From Aldehydirespirator sp965220345 (GTDB lineage: Bacteria; Actinomycetota; Acidimicrobiia; Acidimicrobiales; Aldehydirespiratoraceae): a stretch of 64,000 nucleotides of DNA. The stretch is from positions 2,170,001 to 2,234,000 of the forward strand of contig OZ244822.1 in the NCBI GenBank assembly GCA_965220345.1, given 5' to 3'. Shown piece by piece: positions 54,014 to 62,998 of this stretch. Position 1 is the stretch's first letter, and each line of letters starts with the position of its first letter. The notes beneath the pieces are model-generated. The model did no database searches. It had not been told where the DNA came from and saw only the letters and a list, made by a program, of their open reading frames with translations. Both the position numbers and the translations under genes were made by a program.

Positions 54014-55606
54014 ATGAACCAGACCGATTTGCACGAACCCAGCCTTCATGCGCCCAGTATGGAAGAGTTCCGCGAACTGGCTCGTCAATATCGTGTGGTG
54101 CCGATATGGCGGGAGTTGCTGGCTGATCTGACCACGCCGGTCGCTGCTTTCGCTCGGGTGGTCGGCGATGGTAATGGCTTTCTGCTGGAGTCAGTAGAGC
54201 ACGCAGAGCGCTGGGGCCGTTGGTCGTTCATCGGTCGCAATCCCATAGCCACGCTGGTGTCCCGTGGCTCAGATGTTGAGGTGACTGGACAGCTCGGTGT
54301 AAAAGTCCCACAAGACAGAGGCATGCTCGCTGCTTTGGAGGTGCTGCTCAATCATTATCAGGCACCACCGCTTGAGGGACTCCCGCCATTGCATGGAGGG
54401 TTGATCGGATATCTGGGTTATGACGTAGTGCGTGAGATAGAGGATCTACCCAACACACCGCTTGACGACACAGGTCACCCCGACGCAGCATTGTCTCTTA
54501 TAGGCGAACTTGCGGTTTATGACCATTGGCGACAGCGGGTCACTTTGATCTGCAATGTGTTGATCCCGCCTAACATCGACGACCGGCTCATTGACCGGCT
54601 CTATATAGAAGCAGTGCTGCGGATCGAAACGCTCGCAGCTGACGGTGCCAAAGGGCTCAATGAACCTTTGATGCCTCCGCCTGATGTCGCGAGCCGTTCA
54701 ATCAGCACAGACAACGTAGCAGATACAGAAGATACAGACCTGCCAGAGACGACTTCAACTATGGGTCTAGAAAGCTATTCACAGGCAGTGGAAGCAGTAC
54801 GAGAATACATCTTCGCAGGCGATGCTTTTCAGGTGGTATTGTCACAGCGTTTCGATTTTGATCTTGATGCCGAAGCTTTTGACGTGTACCGAGTACTGCG
54901 TCAAATCAATCCCAGTCCCTATATGTATTTCCTGCGACACGGCGAACTAGAAATCGTTGGCAGTTCACCAGAACCTATGGTCAAGTTGATTGACGGCAAA
55001 GTCATCAGCCGTCCGATAGCAGGCACTAGACGCCGTGGCCGCAGCGACACCGAGGACCGTTTTTTGGCTGCTGAACTCAAAGAACATCCCAAAGAAGTTG
55101 CTGAGCATGTGATGCTTGTTGACCTGGCACGCAACGACATAGGGCGAGTCATTGAGTTCGGAACACTCAAACTTGATGAAAACATGACCATTGAGCGCTA
55201 CAGCCATGTGATGCATCTCACATCTCAGGTTTCGGGCACGCTCGCTGGGTCGGCTTCGCCCATTGATGTTCTGCGAGCGACTCTGCCTGCTGGCACTGTG
55301 TCGGGTGCCCCGAAAGTGCGGGCTATGGAGATTATTGATGAGCTAGAGCCAACAAAACGCGGAGCGTATGCGGGAGTGGTCGGCTACATCGACTTCTCGG
55401 GCAACATCGACACCGCAATCACTATCCGCACCATGCTGGTTCGTAACGGGCGGGCATCGGTGCAAGCAGGAGCTGGCATTGTGGCCGACTCGGTGCCCGA
55501 ACATGAGCACGCTGAATGCGTCAACAAAGCACGCGCTCTGCTGGCGGCGGTGCCCGCAGCACGACGCATGACCAAAGCCCGTCGCCAGAGCGGCCTGCAA
55601 GCTTGA
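54014..55606 (+). CDS. trpE: Anthranilate synthase component I
   Basis: A 530-residue chorismate-using enzyme. The Trp feedback site LLESVEHAERWGRWSFIG is present near residue 56. Catalytic motifs: GSSPEPMVK, PIAGTRRRG, ELKEHPKEVAEHVMLVDLARNDIGRV, GTVSGAPKVRAMEIIDELE and GAYAGVVGYIDFSG. Residues 223-245 are a low-complexity linker. No trpG glutaminase lies in the window. Followed by ygfZ after 8 bp, then dnaJ and trpC. Confidence 0.95.
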   Translation: MNQTDLHEPSLHAPSMEEFRELARQYRVVPIWRELLADLTTPVAAFARVVGDGNGFLLESVEHAERWGRWSFIGRNPIATLVSRGSDVEVTGQLGVKVPQDRGMLAALEVLLNHYQAPPLEGLPPLHGGLIGYLGYDVVREIEDLPNTPLDDTGHPDAALSLIGELAVYDHWRQRVTLICNVLIPPNIDDRLIDRLYIEAVLRIETLAADGAKGLNEPLMPPPDVASRSISTDNVADTEDTDLPETTSTMGLESYSQAVEAVREYIFAGDAFQVVLSQRFDFDLDAEAFDVYRVLRQINPSPYMYFLRHGELEIVGSSPEPMVKLIDGKVISRPIAGTRRRGRSDTEDRFLAAELKEHPKEVAEHVMLVDLARNDIGRVIEFGTLKLDENMTIERYSHVMHLTSQVSGTLAGSASPIDVLRATLPAGTVSGAPKVRAMEIIDELEPTKRGAYAGVVGYIDFSGNIDTAITIRTMLVRNGRASVQAGAGIVADSVPEHEHAECVNKARALLAAVPAARRMTKARRQSGLQA

Positions 55607-55614
55607 AGTTCCCT

Positions 55615-56544
55615 ATGGCTGCTAATTCTGACAACGCTTCTTTTAGTTCTGACAAGGCTGTTAGTTCTGATAATGCTTCTTTGATCGCTGAAACGCAGCG
55701 TGATGTGGTACATGTCACCGGCAGCGATGCGGCCCGCTTTTTGCAGGGACAGATTTCTCAGGATGTGGACTTGCTAGCAGTAAATGATTCAGCCTGGTCG
55801 CTGCTTTTGGCACCGCAAGGCAAAGTTGATGCTTGGTTCAGGATCACCCACCGTCACGACGACACCTTCTTGATTGATGTGGATACCGGATTTGGGCCTG
55901 CAGTGGTAACTCGTCTGCAGCGCTTTTGTTTGCGCACCGACGCAACCTTTGAGCTTCTATCTGGCTGGCGGATGCTGCTAATGCGCGGCGTATTCGATGT
56001 TGACCCTAAGGGTGAACCTCAGCTTAAGCCTCAGGGTCAAGCTGAGGTTCAGGCTGAGGTCACCTGGCCCGGTTACAGCGGGATAGATCTGCTGGGTCCG
56101 GAACTAACAGCACCGCAGGGAACACAGCTGGCCTCACCACAGCAACTCGAAGCGGTTCGTATTCGTGCTGGCTGGCCTGCAATGGGACGAGAACTCACCG
56201 AACGAACCATTCCGGCTGAGATCGGCGGCTTGGTGGACATGTCGGTGAGCTTCACCAAAGGGTGCTACACCGGCCAAGAACTAGTCGCTCGTATCGACAG
56301 CCGCGGTGGCAACGTGCCGCGTCCGTTGCGGTTGCTGGAAATCCGTGGTGACACCCAAGTGCCAGCAGGCACGGCAGTCACCGTTGATAGCGAAACAGTA
56401 GGCGAGATCACTTCAGCGGCACCCGACCTCAAATCGGGCGTGACGGTAGCGCTGGCATTAGTGCATCGCCGGGTTGAGCCTCCCGCTGAAGCTGAAGTGG
56501 CGGGCATGTCTGCCACTGTTCTGGCAACACCGGCATCAACTTAG
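55615..56544 (+). CDS. ygfZ: Folate-binding protein YgfZ (GcvT-like)
   Basis: The ATG at 55615 (309 residues) avoids overlap with trpE; the longer ORF from 55516 is out of place. The family motif KGCYTGQELVARIDSRG is present at about residue 222, and the N-terminus has VVHVTGSDAARFLQGQISQDV. YgfZ uses tetrahydrofolate to assist Fe-S cluster proteins. Two low-complexity stretches occur: Ser/Asp repeats in the first 25 residues and a Gln/Glu/Val repeat (KPQGQAEVQAEV) near residue 140. It is embedded in the trp operon without a biosynthetic link. Confidence 0.9.
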   Translation: MAANSDNASFSSDKAVSSDNASLIAETQRDVVHVTGSDAARFLQGQISQDVDLLAVNDSAWSLLLAPQGKVDAWFRITHRHDDTFLIDVDTGFGPAVVTRLQRFCLRTDATFELLSGWRMLLMRGVFDVDPKGEPQLKPQGQAEVQAEVTWPGYSGIDLLGPELTAPQGTQLASPQQLEAVRIRAGWPAMGRELTERTIPAEIGGLVDMSVSFTKGCYTGQELVARIDSRGGNVPRPLRLLEIRGDTQVPAGTAVTVDSETVGEITSAAPDLKSGVTVALALVHRRVEPPAEAEVAGMSATVLATPAST

Positions 56545-56554
56545 GATTGCGGGT

Positions 56555-57178
56555 GTGGATCCCTATTCGGTGCTGGGCGTAGCACGCGATGCTCCGATCT
56601 CGCAGATCAGGCAGGCTTATGTTGCTCTGGCGCGACGCTCGCATCCCGACGTGCGAGGCGGCGCTCAAGCTGCCGGTGAGGAGATGCGCCGCATCAACCA
56701 GGCCTGGGCAATGCTCTCTGATGCCAAATCTCGCGCTGAGGTCGACCGGCGGCTACGAACCGAGCAGTCTCAGCCTTTGTGGAATCAAAACAGCAGGCCG
56801 CGACCCACCTCACAAAATCCCAATGCACGCAGCTACGGAACCAGCAGTCAGGGTGCTAGCAGTGCCAGCAATGATTTCACAGCGAACGGCTACAACGACA
56901 CCTACCAACACGCAACTGAAGACTTCCACGAAGATGCCTTTGAGGGTGACGACGGTCCGCTCACCCCAGCGGAGCTGCCAAGCTGGCTGGCTCTAGGTAT
57001 GCCGTTGGCTTTCGTGATCGGGATTTTTGGTGTGATCATCGGAGCGATGACAGGAGGGATTGTGCTGGTGCGCTTTGGTGTGTTGCTACTAGTGGCCGCG
57101 GCGATGATGTTCGCGCTGTCACCTTTCGTAGTGCTGATCCGCAGCAAAGCACAGCAGCGCACACACCGCGCAAAATGA
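56555..57178 (+). CDS. J-domain membrane protein
   Basis: The GTG at 56555 starts a J-domain directly (DPYSVLGVARDAPISQIRQAYVALARRSHPDVRGG with the HPD triad), 208 residues. A Gln/Asn/Ser-rich linker follows, then two membrane helices at the C-terminus (MPLAFVIGIFGVIIGAMTGG, FGVLLLVAAAMMFALSPFVV). It probably recruits DnaK to the membrane. The stop overlaps the trpC ATG by 4 bp, so it is translated together with the trp genes. Confidence 0.85.
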   Translation: MDPYSVLGVARDAPISQIRQAYVALARRSHPDVRGGAQAAGEEMRRINQAWAMLSDAKSRAEVDRRLRTEQSQPLWNQNSRPRPTSQNPNARSYGTSSQGASSASNDFTANGYNDTYQHATEDFHEDAFEGDDGPLTPAELPSWLALGMPLAFVIGIFGVIIGAMTGGIVLVRFGVLLLVAAAMMFALSPFVVLIRSKAQQRTHRAK

Positions 57179-57975
57179 GCACGACACATGCAGGCGGCGG
57201 TTATCTCACCCAGATCATCGCCGCGCATCGCCAAGCAGCCCAAGGCGACAAACGCAGCTTTGATGATCTGGTTGATCAAGCTCAGCGATGCCCACCGACA
57301 CGAAGCTTTCGCTCACGCTTATCCAAAACGCCAGGTGTTGCGGTGATAGCTGAAATCAAGCGGCGCTCTCCTTCAAAAGGTGATCTGCGGCTTGATCTCG
57401 ACCCGGCGGCTTTGGCTCAGCAATACCAGCACGGCGCTGCGACTTGTCTGTCGGTGCTTACCGACACGGAATGGTTCGGCGGCTCGGTCGCTGACCTGCA
57501 AGCCGCTCGCAACGCCGTGGATCTGCCTGTTCTGCGAAAAGATTTCACTGTGGACGAACGCGACATCGCCGATGCGCGCATTATGGGTGCCGATTGTGTG
57601 CTGTTGATCGCAGCAGCGCTCAACGACAGCGAACTGCGGCGCTTCTGCACGCTGGCTCGTGATATCGGCCTTGACGCGCTGATTGAGGTGCATGACGAGC
57701 CAGAGCTTGCGCGGGCACTAGAAGCTGACGCTGATCTTGTGGGCGTGAATCAGCGTGATCTGCTGACCTTTGAAGTGGATCAAGACCGCGCCGCCAAGCT
57801 GGCATCAATGATCCCTGACGATGTTGTTTCGGTAGCTGAATCAGGTATCACCGGCACTGAAGACGTATCCCGTCTCAGCAGCGCTGGTTACGATGCTGTT
57901 TTGGTGGGGGAGTCGCTGGTGCGTTCCGCTGATCCGGCAGGTTCGGTGCGTGCCCTAGTTGACGCAGGCAACTAA
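57175..57975 (+). CDS. trpC: Indole-3-glycerol phosphate synthase
   Basis: A 266-residue (beta/alpha)8 enzyme. Catalytic residues: Lys/Glu in VIAEIKRRSPSKG, Lys in LRKDFTVDERDIADARIMGAD, and VAESGI and VGESLVR phosphate loops. The usual GxNNRDL is VGVNQRDL here (one Asn replaced by Gln), a conservative variation. ATG overlaps the dnaJ stop. Monofunctional, with trpF separate downstream. Confidence 0.95.
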   Translation: MSTTHAGGGYLTQIIAAHRQAAQGDKRSFDDLVDQAQRCPPTRSFRSRLSKTPGVAVIAEIKRRSPSKGDLRLDLDPAALAQQYQHGAATCLSVLTDTEWFGGSVADLQAARNAVDLPVLRKDFTVDERDIADARIMGADCVLLIAAALNDSELRRFCTLARDIGLDALIEVHDEPELARALEADADLVGVNQRDLLTFEVDQDRAAKLASMIPDDVVSVAESGITGTEDVSRLSSAGYDAVLVGESLVRSADPAGSVRALVDAGN

Positions 57976-57985
57976 CGTCAGAAGC

Positions 57986-58681
57986 GTGTTCGTAAAAATC
58001 TGCGGGATCACCAGCGAAGACGATGCGCTGCTGGCGGTAGCTATGGGTGCCGATGCTGTCGGTTTCGTTTTTGCGCCGTCACCGCGTCAGATGCAACCCG
58101 ACCGTGCCAGAGAGATCGCAAACCGACTACCGCGTGAGGTTTTGAGCGTCGGCGTGTTCCGTAACGAACTACCCGAAAGGGTGGTGGAGATCACTTCCAG
58201 AGCCCGCCTAGGAGCGGCTCAACTTCACGGCCACGAAAAATCCGAGGACACAGCCTGGGTAGCGGCCCGCATTCCAGTGACGATCAAAGCCTTCCCGCCA
58301 GGGCATAACGGCTTAGGGAACTTGGATGCATACGGTGTCGACATAATCCTGTTAGACAGCGAACAGCCTGGTTCGGGTGAAGTGTTTGACTGGTCGTTGG
58401 CTGAAGGCGCACCTTTAGGTGGTAGGCGTTTGCTGCTAGCGGGAGGACTCAACTCCGAGAACGTGGCCGAGGCAATCCGACGGGTTCGTCCTTGGGGGGT
58501 GGACGTGGCCAGCGGAGTAGAAAGCAGTCCAGGCATCAAAGATCCGGCTCTGCTACATGCGTTCCTGAAAGCAGCTAAGTCGGCTGGCGAAGCAACACTG
58601 CGTGAGCAAGCTGAATCAGCTGATGAAGTGCGTGGACATCCAGCCGGACCCGCTCCCTACGACTGGTCACTCGAAGAATGA
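57986..58681 (+). CDS. trpF: Phosphoribosylanthranilate isomerase
   Basis: The GTG at 57986 begins the conserved VKICGITSEDDALLA; the TTG at 57959 would overlap trpC. 232 residues. Catalytic Cys in KICG, Asp in the DIILLDS region, and substrate loops GADAVGFVFAPSPRQM, GGRRLLLAGGLNSENV and GVDVASGVESSPGIKD. Its presence means HisA need not double as PriA. The 30 C-terminal residues are charged. It ends just before trpB. Confidence 0.93.
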   Translation: MFVKICGITSEDDALLAVAMGADAVGFVFAPSPRQMQPDRAREIANRLPREVLSVGVFRNELPERVVEITSRARLGAAQLHGHEKSEDTAWVAARIPVTIKAFPPGHNGLGNLDAYGVDIILLDSEQPGSGEVFDWSLAEGAPLGGRRLLLAGGLNSENVAEAIRRVRPWGVDVASGVESSPGIKDPALLHAFLKAAKSAGEATLREQAESADEVRGHPAGPAPYDWSLEE

Positions 58682-58688
58682 CACAAAT

Positions 58689-58718
58689 ATGAATGACATA
58701 ACTATGAATGACATAACT
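58689..58718 (+). repeat. Tandem 15-bp duplication of the trpB start
   Basis: The unit at 58689-58703 is repeated exactly at 58704-58718. It encodes MNDIT twice and provides two alternative in-frame start codons. Confidence 0.9.
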
Positions 58719-59921
58719 ACGACAGAACTTTCTGAACGCTCCTCAGTTGTGTCAACTTCTGAAGGTTTGATGGGTGAACCCAGCGCCTCGGGACGCTTCG
58801 GCGATTTCGGCGGCATGTTCGTGCCCGAAACCTTGATTGACCCGTGCCGGGAACTTGAACAAGCTTTCCGCAGCGCTTGGGGAGATCCAGAGTTCCGCAG
58901 CGAACTTGACCGTTTGCTGGCCGATTACGCGGGTCGTCCCTCACCGCTTAGCGAATGTTTGAACTTGTCACAGGAACTAGGTGTGCGTGTTTTGTTGAAA
59001 CGCGAAGACCTGAACCACACCGGCAGCCACAAAATCAACAACGTGCTTGGACAGGCGCTACTGGCTCAACGCATGGGCAAAAATTCTTTGGTGGCTGAGA
59101 CCGGTGCCGGTCAGCACGGTGTGGCTACCGCTACCGCGGCAGCTTTGTTCGGTATGGACTGCGTGGTTTACATGGGCCGGGTTGATATTGCCCGCCAAGA
59201 ACTCAACGTGTTCCGTATGCGCTTGCTTGGTGCCGAAGTCCGCGCTGCTGAAACTGGGGCAGGCACCCTCAAAGACGCTGTCAACGAAGCGATGCGCCAT
59301 TGGGTGGCAGTGTCTGAGTCCAGCCATTACTGCCTGGGATCAGTGATGGGGCCGCATCCGTATCCGTGGATGGTGCGAGAGTTTCAGCGGGTTATCGGCA
59401 CCGAAGCCCGACACCAGTGCGCTGAGATCCTTGACGGCGGGGTGCCTGACGTGGTGGTGGCTTCTGTGGGGGGAGGCTCCAATGCGGCAGGGATCTTCAG
59501 CGGTTTCGTTGACACTTCAGCCGAACTAGTGGGGGTGGAACCAGCCGGAGGCGCTGCCATTGGGCGGGGAGTGCCAGGCATTGTTCACGGCTCAAGGTCG
59601 TATCTGCTGCAAGATGAATGGGGACAAGTGCAGCAAGCTGAATCAATTTCGGCTGGGCTTGATTACCCGGGCGTGGGTCCCGAGCATTCGCATCTAGCCG
59701 CCACCGGCAGAGCCGTATACCAGCAAGTCACCGACTCTGAAGTGATCGAAGCGTTTGCTTTGCTGGCACGCACCGAAGGGATCATCGGCGCTCTGGAATG
59801 CGCTCACGCGCTTGCTTGGATATCACGAGCACGCTCCGACTTGCAGGGACAGACAGTCTTGTTGAACTTAAGCGGCCGAGGTGACAAAGATGTCGCACAG
59901 ATGATGGGTTTGCTCGGATGA
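58689..59921 (+). CDS. trpB: Tryptophan synthase beta chain
   Basis: The start is the ATG at 58689, or its duplicate at 58704; the longer ORF from 58602 overlaps trpF. About 410 residues. The PLP lysine lies in LNHTGSHKINNVLGQ, the phosphate cup in VASVGGGSNAAGIF, with AETGAGQHGVATATAAALF, EGIIGALECAHALAW and LSGRGDKDV. It converts indole and serine to tryptophan. A 15-bp unit (ATGAATGACATAACT) is repeated in tandem at the start. Complete. Confidence 0.95.
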   Translation: MNDITMNDITTTELSERSSVVSTSEGLMGEPSASGRFGDFGGMFVPETLIDPCRELEQAFRSAWGDPEFRSELDRLLADYAGRPSPLSECLNLSQELGVRVLLKREDLNHTGSHKINNVLGQALLAQRMGKNSLVAETGAGQHGVATATAAALFGMDCVVYMGRVDIARQELNVFRMRLLGAEVRAAETGAGTLKDAVNEAMRHWVAVSESSHYCLGSVMGPHPYPWMVREFQRVIGTEARHQCAEILDGGVPDVVVASVGGGSNAAGIFSGFVDTSAELVGVEPAGGAAIGRGVPGIVHGSRSYLLQDEWGQVQQAESISAGLDYPGVGPEHSHLAATGRAVYQQVTDSEVIEAFALLARTEGIIGALECAHALAWISRARSDLQGQTVLLNLSGRGDKDVAQMMGLLG

Positions 59922-59937
59922 TCACAGGTTCTGGGCT

Positions 59938-60801
59938 GTGACTTCGGGTTCTGCTCGGACAACTAGTGAGACGGGACAGCCCAAAGAGCCGAACGACTCG
60001 AACGACCCGAACGACTTGAGCGGCTACGGCAAGCTCGAAACCGTGCTCAGGCAGCGCCGCAACGCAGGCGGCAAATGTCTGGTGCCTTACCTCACCGGTG
60101 GTCTCGGCGATGACTGGTTACAGACGATCTGCGCCGCAGTAGCAGCAGGTGCTGACGCTATCGAGATAGGGATTCCGTTTTCTGATCCGGTGATGGATGG
60201 TGCCACTATTCAACAAGCCAACGAAAAAGCTCTAGCACAAGGTGTCACACCTCAGAGCATCCTCGCCGAACTGCGCAGCGCAACCGCAGAAATCGCTGTG
60301 CCTCTTGCGGTGATGACCTATGCAAATATTGCTCATCACATGGGTTATGAGCGTTTCGCTGCGTCGCTGGCTGAGGCCGGGGTTAGTGGCTGCATCCTGC
60401 CTGACCTGCCCCTTGAAGAGGTGGGGGAGTGGTCCAGTCATGCTCAACGATCTGGGATAGAGACCGTGCTTTTGGCATCTCCAACAGCACCCGAACAGCG
60501 GCTGCGGATGGTCTGTGAACGTTCACGAGGCTTCGTCTACGGAGTGGGGCTGTTGGGGGTGACCGGAGTGCGTTCAGAGCTTGCTGGCAGCGCCACCCGC
60601 ACAGCAGCGCGACTCAAGCAACTCACCGACCGCCCGGTGCTGGTAGGGGTGGGTGTCAGCACACCAGAGCAGGCAGCGGAGGTGTGTGAAGTTGCTGACG
60701 GGGCGGTGGTCGGCTCAGCAATAGTGGCTCGCATGTTGTCAGGTGCCGGGCCCGACGGTGTAGCTGAGCTGATATCAGAGTTCCGCGCCGCTCTTGAATG
60801 A
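59938..60801 (+). CDS. trpA: Tryptophan synthase alpha chain
   Basis: A 287-residue barrel that releases indole from indole-glycerol phosphate. Catalytic Glu in AIEIGIPFSDPVMDGATIQQA and Asp of the same motif; LVPYLTGG, YANIAHHMGYERF, CILPDLPLEE, LLASPTAPEQRL and GVGVSTPEQAAEV. The GTG start at 59938 gives a 27-residue polar N-terminal extension containing a degenerate tandem (NDSNDPNDL). Last gene of the his/trp operon. Confidence 0.94.
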   Translation: MTSGSARTTSETGQPKEPNDSNDPNDLSGYGKLETVLRQRRNAGGKCLVPYLTGGLGDDWLQTICAAVAAGADAIEIGIPFSDPVMDGATIQQANEKALAQGVTPQSILAELRSATAEIAVPLAVMTYANIAHHMGYERFAASLAEAGVSGCILPDLPLEEVGEWSSHAQRSGIETVLLASPTAPEQRLRMVCERSRGFVYGVGLLGVTGVRSELAGSATRTAARLKQLTDRPVLVGVGVSTPEQAAEVCEVADGAVVGSAIVARMLSGAGPDGVAELISEFRAALE

Positions 60802-60861
60802 AGCGGGTTGAGTGAATGATTGCGTGCGGATCGCAATGTTCGTTGCTGAGAATTTGAGACT

Positions 60862-62265
60862 GTGGTGATGGATCACGACCTGATCGTGATCGGCGGAGGT
60901 GCCGCTGGTCTAGCAGCGATACGAACCGCGCTTTGGGCTGGTGCTGACGTGGCTTTGATCACTGATTCACCGCCGGGAGGGGACTGCACCTTCACGGGTT
61001 GCGTGCCTTCCAAAACACTGCTGTCGGGGTTGCGCGAAGGTCTCGACTTTGAGGCTGCCAACGAACGCGTGCGCGCCACGGTGGCTCATATAGCTGCTAG
61101 CGAATCAGCCGAAGTTCTGCGTAAGTCTGGCACCACCGTGATCGAAGGCCGGGCTCGGCTTATCACTCATGACACTGTGGCAGTCGGGGAGCGTCGTATC
61201 AGTGCGCCGCGGATAGTGATAGCTACCGGATCAAGGCCATCCTCTCCAGAGATTCCAGGCTTGATGCAGGCTCAGCCTCTCAGCAGCGAGAATATCTTCG
61301 ATATCACACAAGCACCCGCCACGCTGGGTGTCATTGGTGCTGGTGCCACAGGCTGCGAAATGGCGTATGCCTTTGCTTTAGCAGGCACAAAAGTCACGCT
61401 GTTTGAGTCACAAAGCCGACTGCTACCTGACACCGACCCAGAGGCATCCGCAGTGATCGGTGCTGTGCTTGAACGCCTTGGGGTGACAGTGCAGACAGAT
61501 GCCGAGATCAACAGCATCACCACGACCTCAGTCCCCGGTCAATCAATCACGATCCAGGCTGCCAGCAAGCATCAAGCGGCACTTGATAAGACTGCCGCTG
61601 TTCAGCCCATTACTTGTGAGAAGTTGCTGATAGCCACCGGCAGGACTCCTTGCAGTAGTGATCTGGGTCTTGAGGATCTACGCATCAAACTTGATGATCA
61701 GGGTTATGTGATCACCGATAACCAGATGATGACATCGCTGCGCGGCGTGTATGCAGCAGGTGACGTGACCGGGCGTGCCTTGCTTTCGCATGCAGCCGAT
61801 GAAATGGGTCGGATAGCAGCAGGCAACGCTTTAGGCAAAGCGATGCGAGGCCGCTTTGATGAGAGGATGATTCCTCGGGTGGTGTTCACTACGCCTGAAG
61901 TGGCATCGGTTGGAGTAAATCAATCCCGAGCCCCGGCTGGCAGCCGTGTGGCTTACCTGCCGCTCGCCGAAGTAGACCGCGCTCTGATTGAAAACCAGAC
62001 CGATGGTTTCATCTCCATCGTGGCTGGACCACGGCGCTGGCTAGGCGACACCGGCGGCGGACAAATCCTGGGGGCGACAATTGTTGCGCCCCGGGCTGGT
62101 GAGATGATCTCAGAAGTAGTGCTGGCCATGCGCACGGGTGCCTTCACGGGTCGCCTTGCTCAAGCTTCTCATGCTTACCCGAGCTGGTCCAACGGCGTGC
62201 AAAAGACGGTGGCTCAGTTCTTCGGCGAGATCGAGGGCCGCCGTGCTTCAGTGATCGGCGACTGA
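60862..62265 (+). CDS. FAD-dependent disulfide oxidoreductase (dihydrolipoamide dehydrogenase/MerA-like)
   Basis: A 467-residue class I pyridine nucleotide-disulfide reductase. FAD motif VIGGGAAGLAAIRTAL; redox disulfide GGDCTFTGCVPSKTLL (C-x4-C, with the usual CLNVGC replaced); NAD(P) motif LGVIGAGATGCEMAYAFAL; second FAD motif LRGVYAAGDVTG. The C-terminal active-site region reads SHAYPSWSNGVQK; the His is kept, but the Glu that normally follows is Asn. So it is related to Lpd and MerA, yet its substrate is unclear. An ATG at 60868 is an equally good start. Confidence 0.85.
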   Translation: MVMDHDLIVIGGGAAGLAAIRTALWAGADVALITDSPPGGDCTFTGCVPSKTLLSGLREGLDFEAANERVRATVAHIAASESAEVLRKSGTTVIEGRARLITHDTVAVGERRISAPRIVIATGSRPSSPEIPGLMQAQPLSSENIFDITQAPATLGVIGAGATGCEMAYAFALAGTKVTLFESQSRLLPDTDPEASAVIGAVLERLGVTVQTDAEINSITTTSVPGQSITIQAASKHQAALDKTAAVQPITCEKLLIATGRTPCSSDLGLEDLRIKLDDQGYVITDNQMMTSLRGVYAAGDVTGRALLSHAADEMGRIAAGNALGKAMRGRFDERMIPRVVFTTPEVASVGVNQSRAPAGSRVAYLPLAEVDRALIENQTDGFISIVAGPRRWLGDTGGGQILGATIVAPRAGEMISEVVLAMRTGAFTGRLAQASHAYPSWSNGVQKTVAQFFGEIEGRRASVIGD

Positions 62266-62302
62266 CTTCTTCGTGGTTTCGTGGCCGTTATTTTTGTAGC
62301 CG

Positions 62303-62854
62303 TTAGTTGTCGGCAGGGTTGCGCGGATAAAAACGCAAGCGCCGCAGATCGCCCTGCTGGCGGGCAAAAATCTGCCACCATAACTCTTCAGGGTCAGACG
62401 AGAAAGGATCGGATGCTTCCAGCTCCAGCACGAACCAGGCCTCATCAGCTAGTTCAGCTTCAAGCTGCCCTGGTGCCCAAGCCGAGAAACCAGCGAAAAT
62501 TCGTACTTCGTCAAGTCCGCCAATATCACTGGGATTCTGTTCAAGATCGACAGTTCCGATCCGTCCCATGATCTGTGACCAGTTCTCATCCACGTCATCA
62601 AGCGCCACCGAGGCGAGAGCTATCAAAGAAGACGTGCTTACCGGACCACCCGCAAACACCACTTTCGGCTTACACACTGCACTCGCCCAGTCTTTGATGA
62701 CGCTGCTGACTGCTAGTTCGCTGGGTCGGTTGAGGATTATGCCCAGGGCACCTTCTTCGTCGGTGTGTTCAAGTACCAACAGCACCGTCTGGCAGAAGTT
62801 GGATTCAGACAAGCTTGGTGATGCCACAAGCAGTTTCCCGCTGGTTAGTTCCAT
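62303..62854 (-). CDS. YqgE/AlgH family protein
   Basis: A 183-residue protein of the UPF0301/DUF179 family. Signatures: GKLLVASPSLSESNFCQTVLLVLEH near the N-terminus, GALGIILNRPSE, VFAGGPVS and IFAGFSAWAPGQLEAELADEAW. Function is not well defined. It is convergent with the oxidoreductase gene and divergent from thiD. Confidence 0.9.
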   Translation of the reverse strand: MELTSGKLLVASPSLSESNFCQTVLLVLEHTDEEGALGIILNRPSELAVSSVIKDWASAVCKPKVVFAGGPVSTSSLIALASVALDDVDENWSQIMGRIGTVDLEQNPSDIGGLDEVRIFAGFSAWAPGQLEAELADEAWFVLELEASDPFSSDPEELWWQIFARQQGDLRRLRFYPRNPADN

Positions 62855-62998
62855 CGGACGGTCCTGTAGTTGGCGGACGTTAGGAAGCGGTGCATTTGCA
62901 CTCCAAGGGCTAGCCCCCTCAAAAGACCTGGGCGCTGATAGGTCTGTGAATTTTGCTGTGTGCCTGCGGTGAGCGGCTGTGTGGCACCATGTAAGGTC

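Noticed and set aside
62855..62998. TPP riboswitch upstream of thiD
   Set aside because: No CTGAGA element or second conserved helix was seen.
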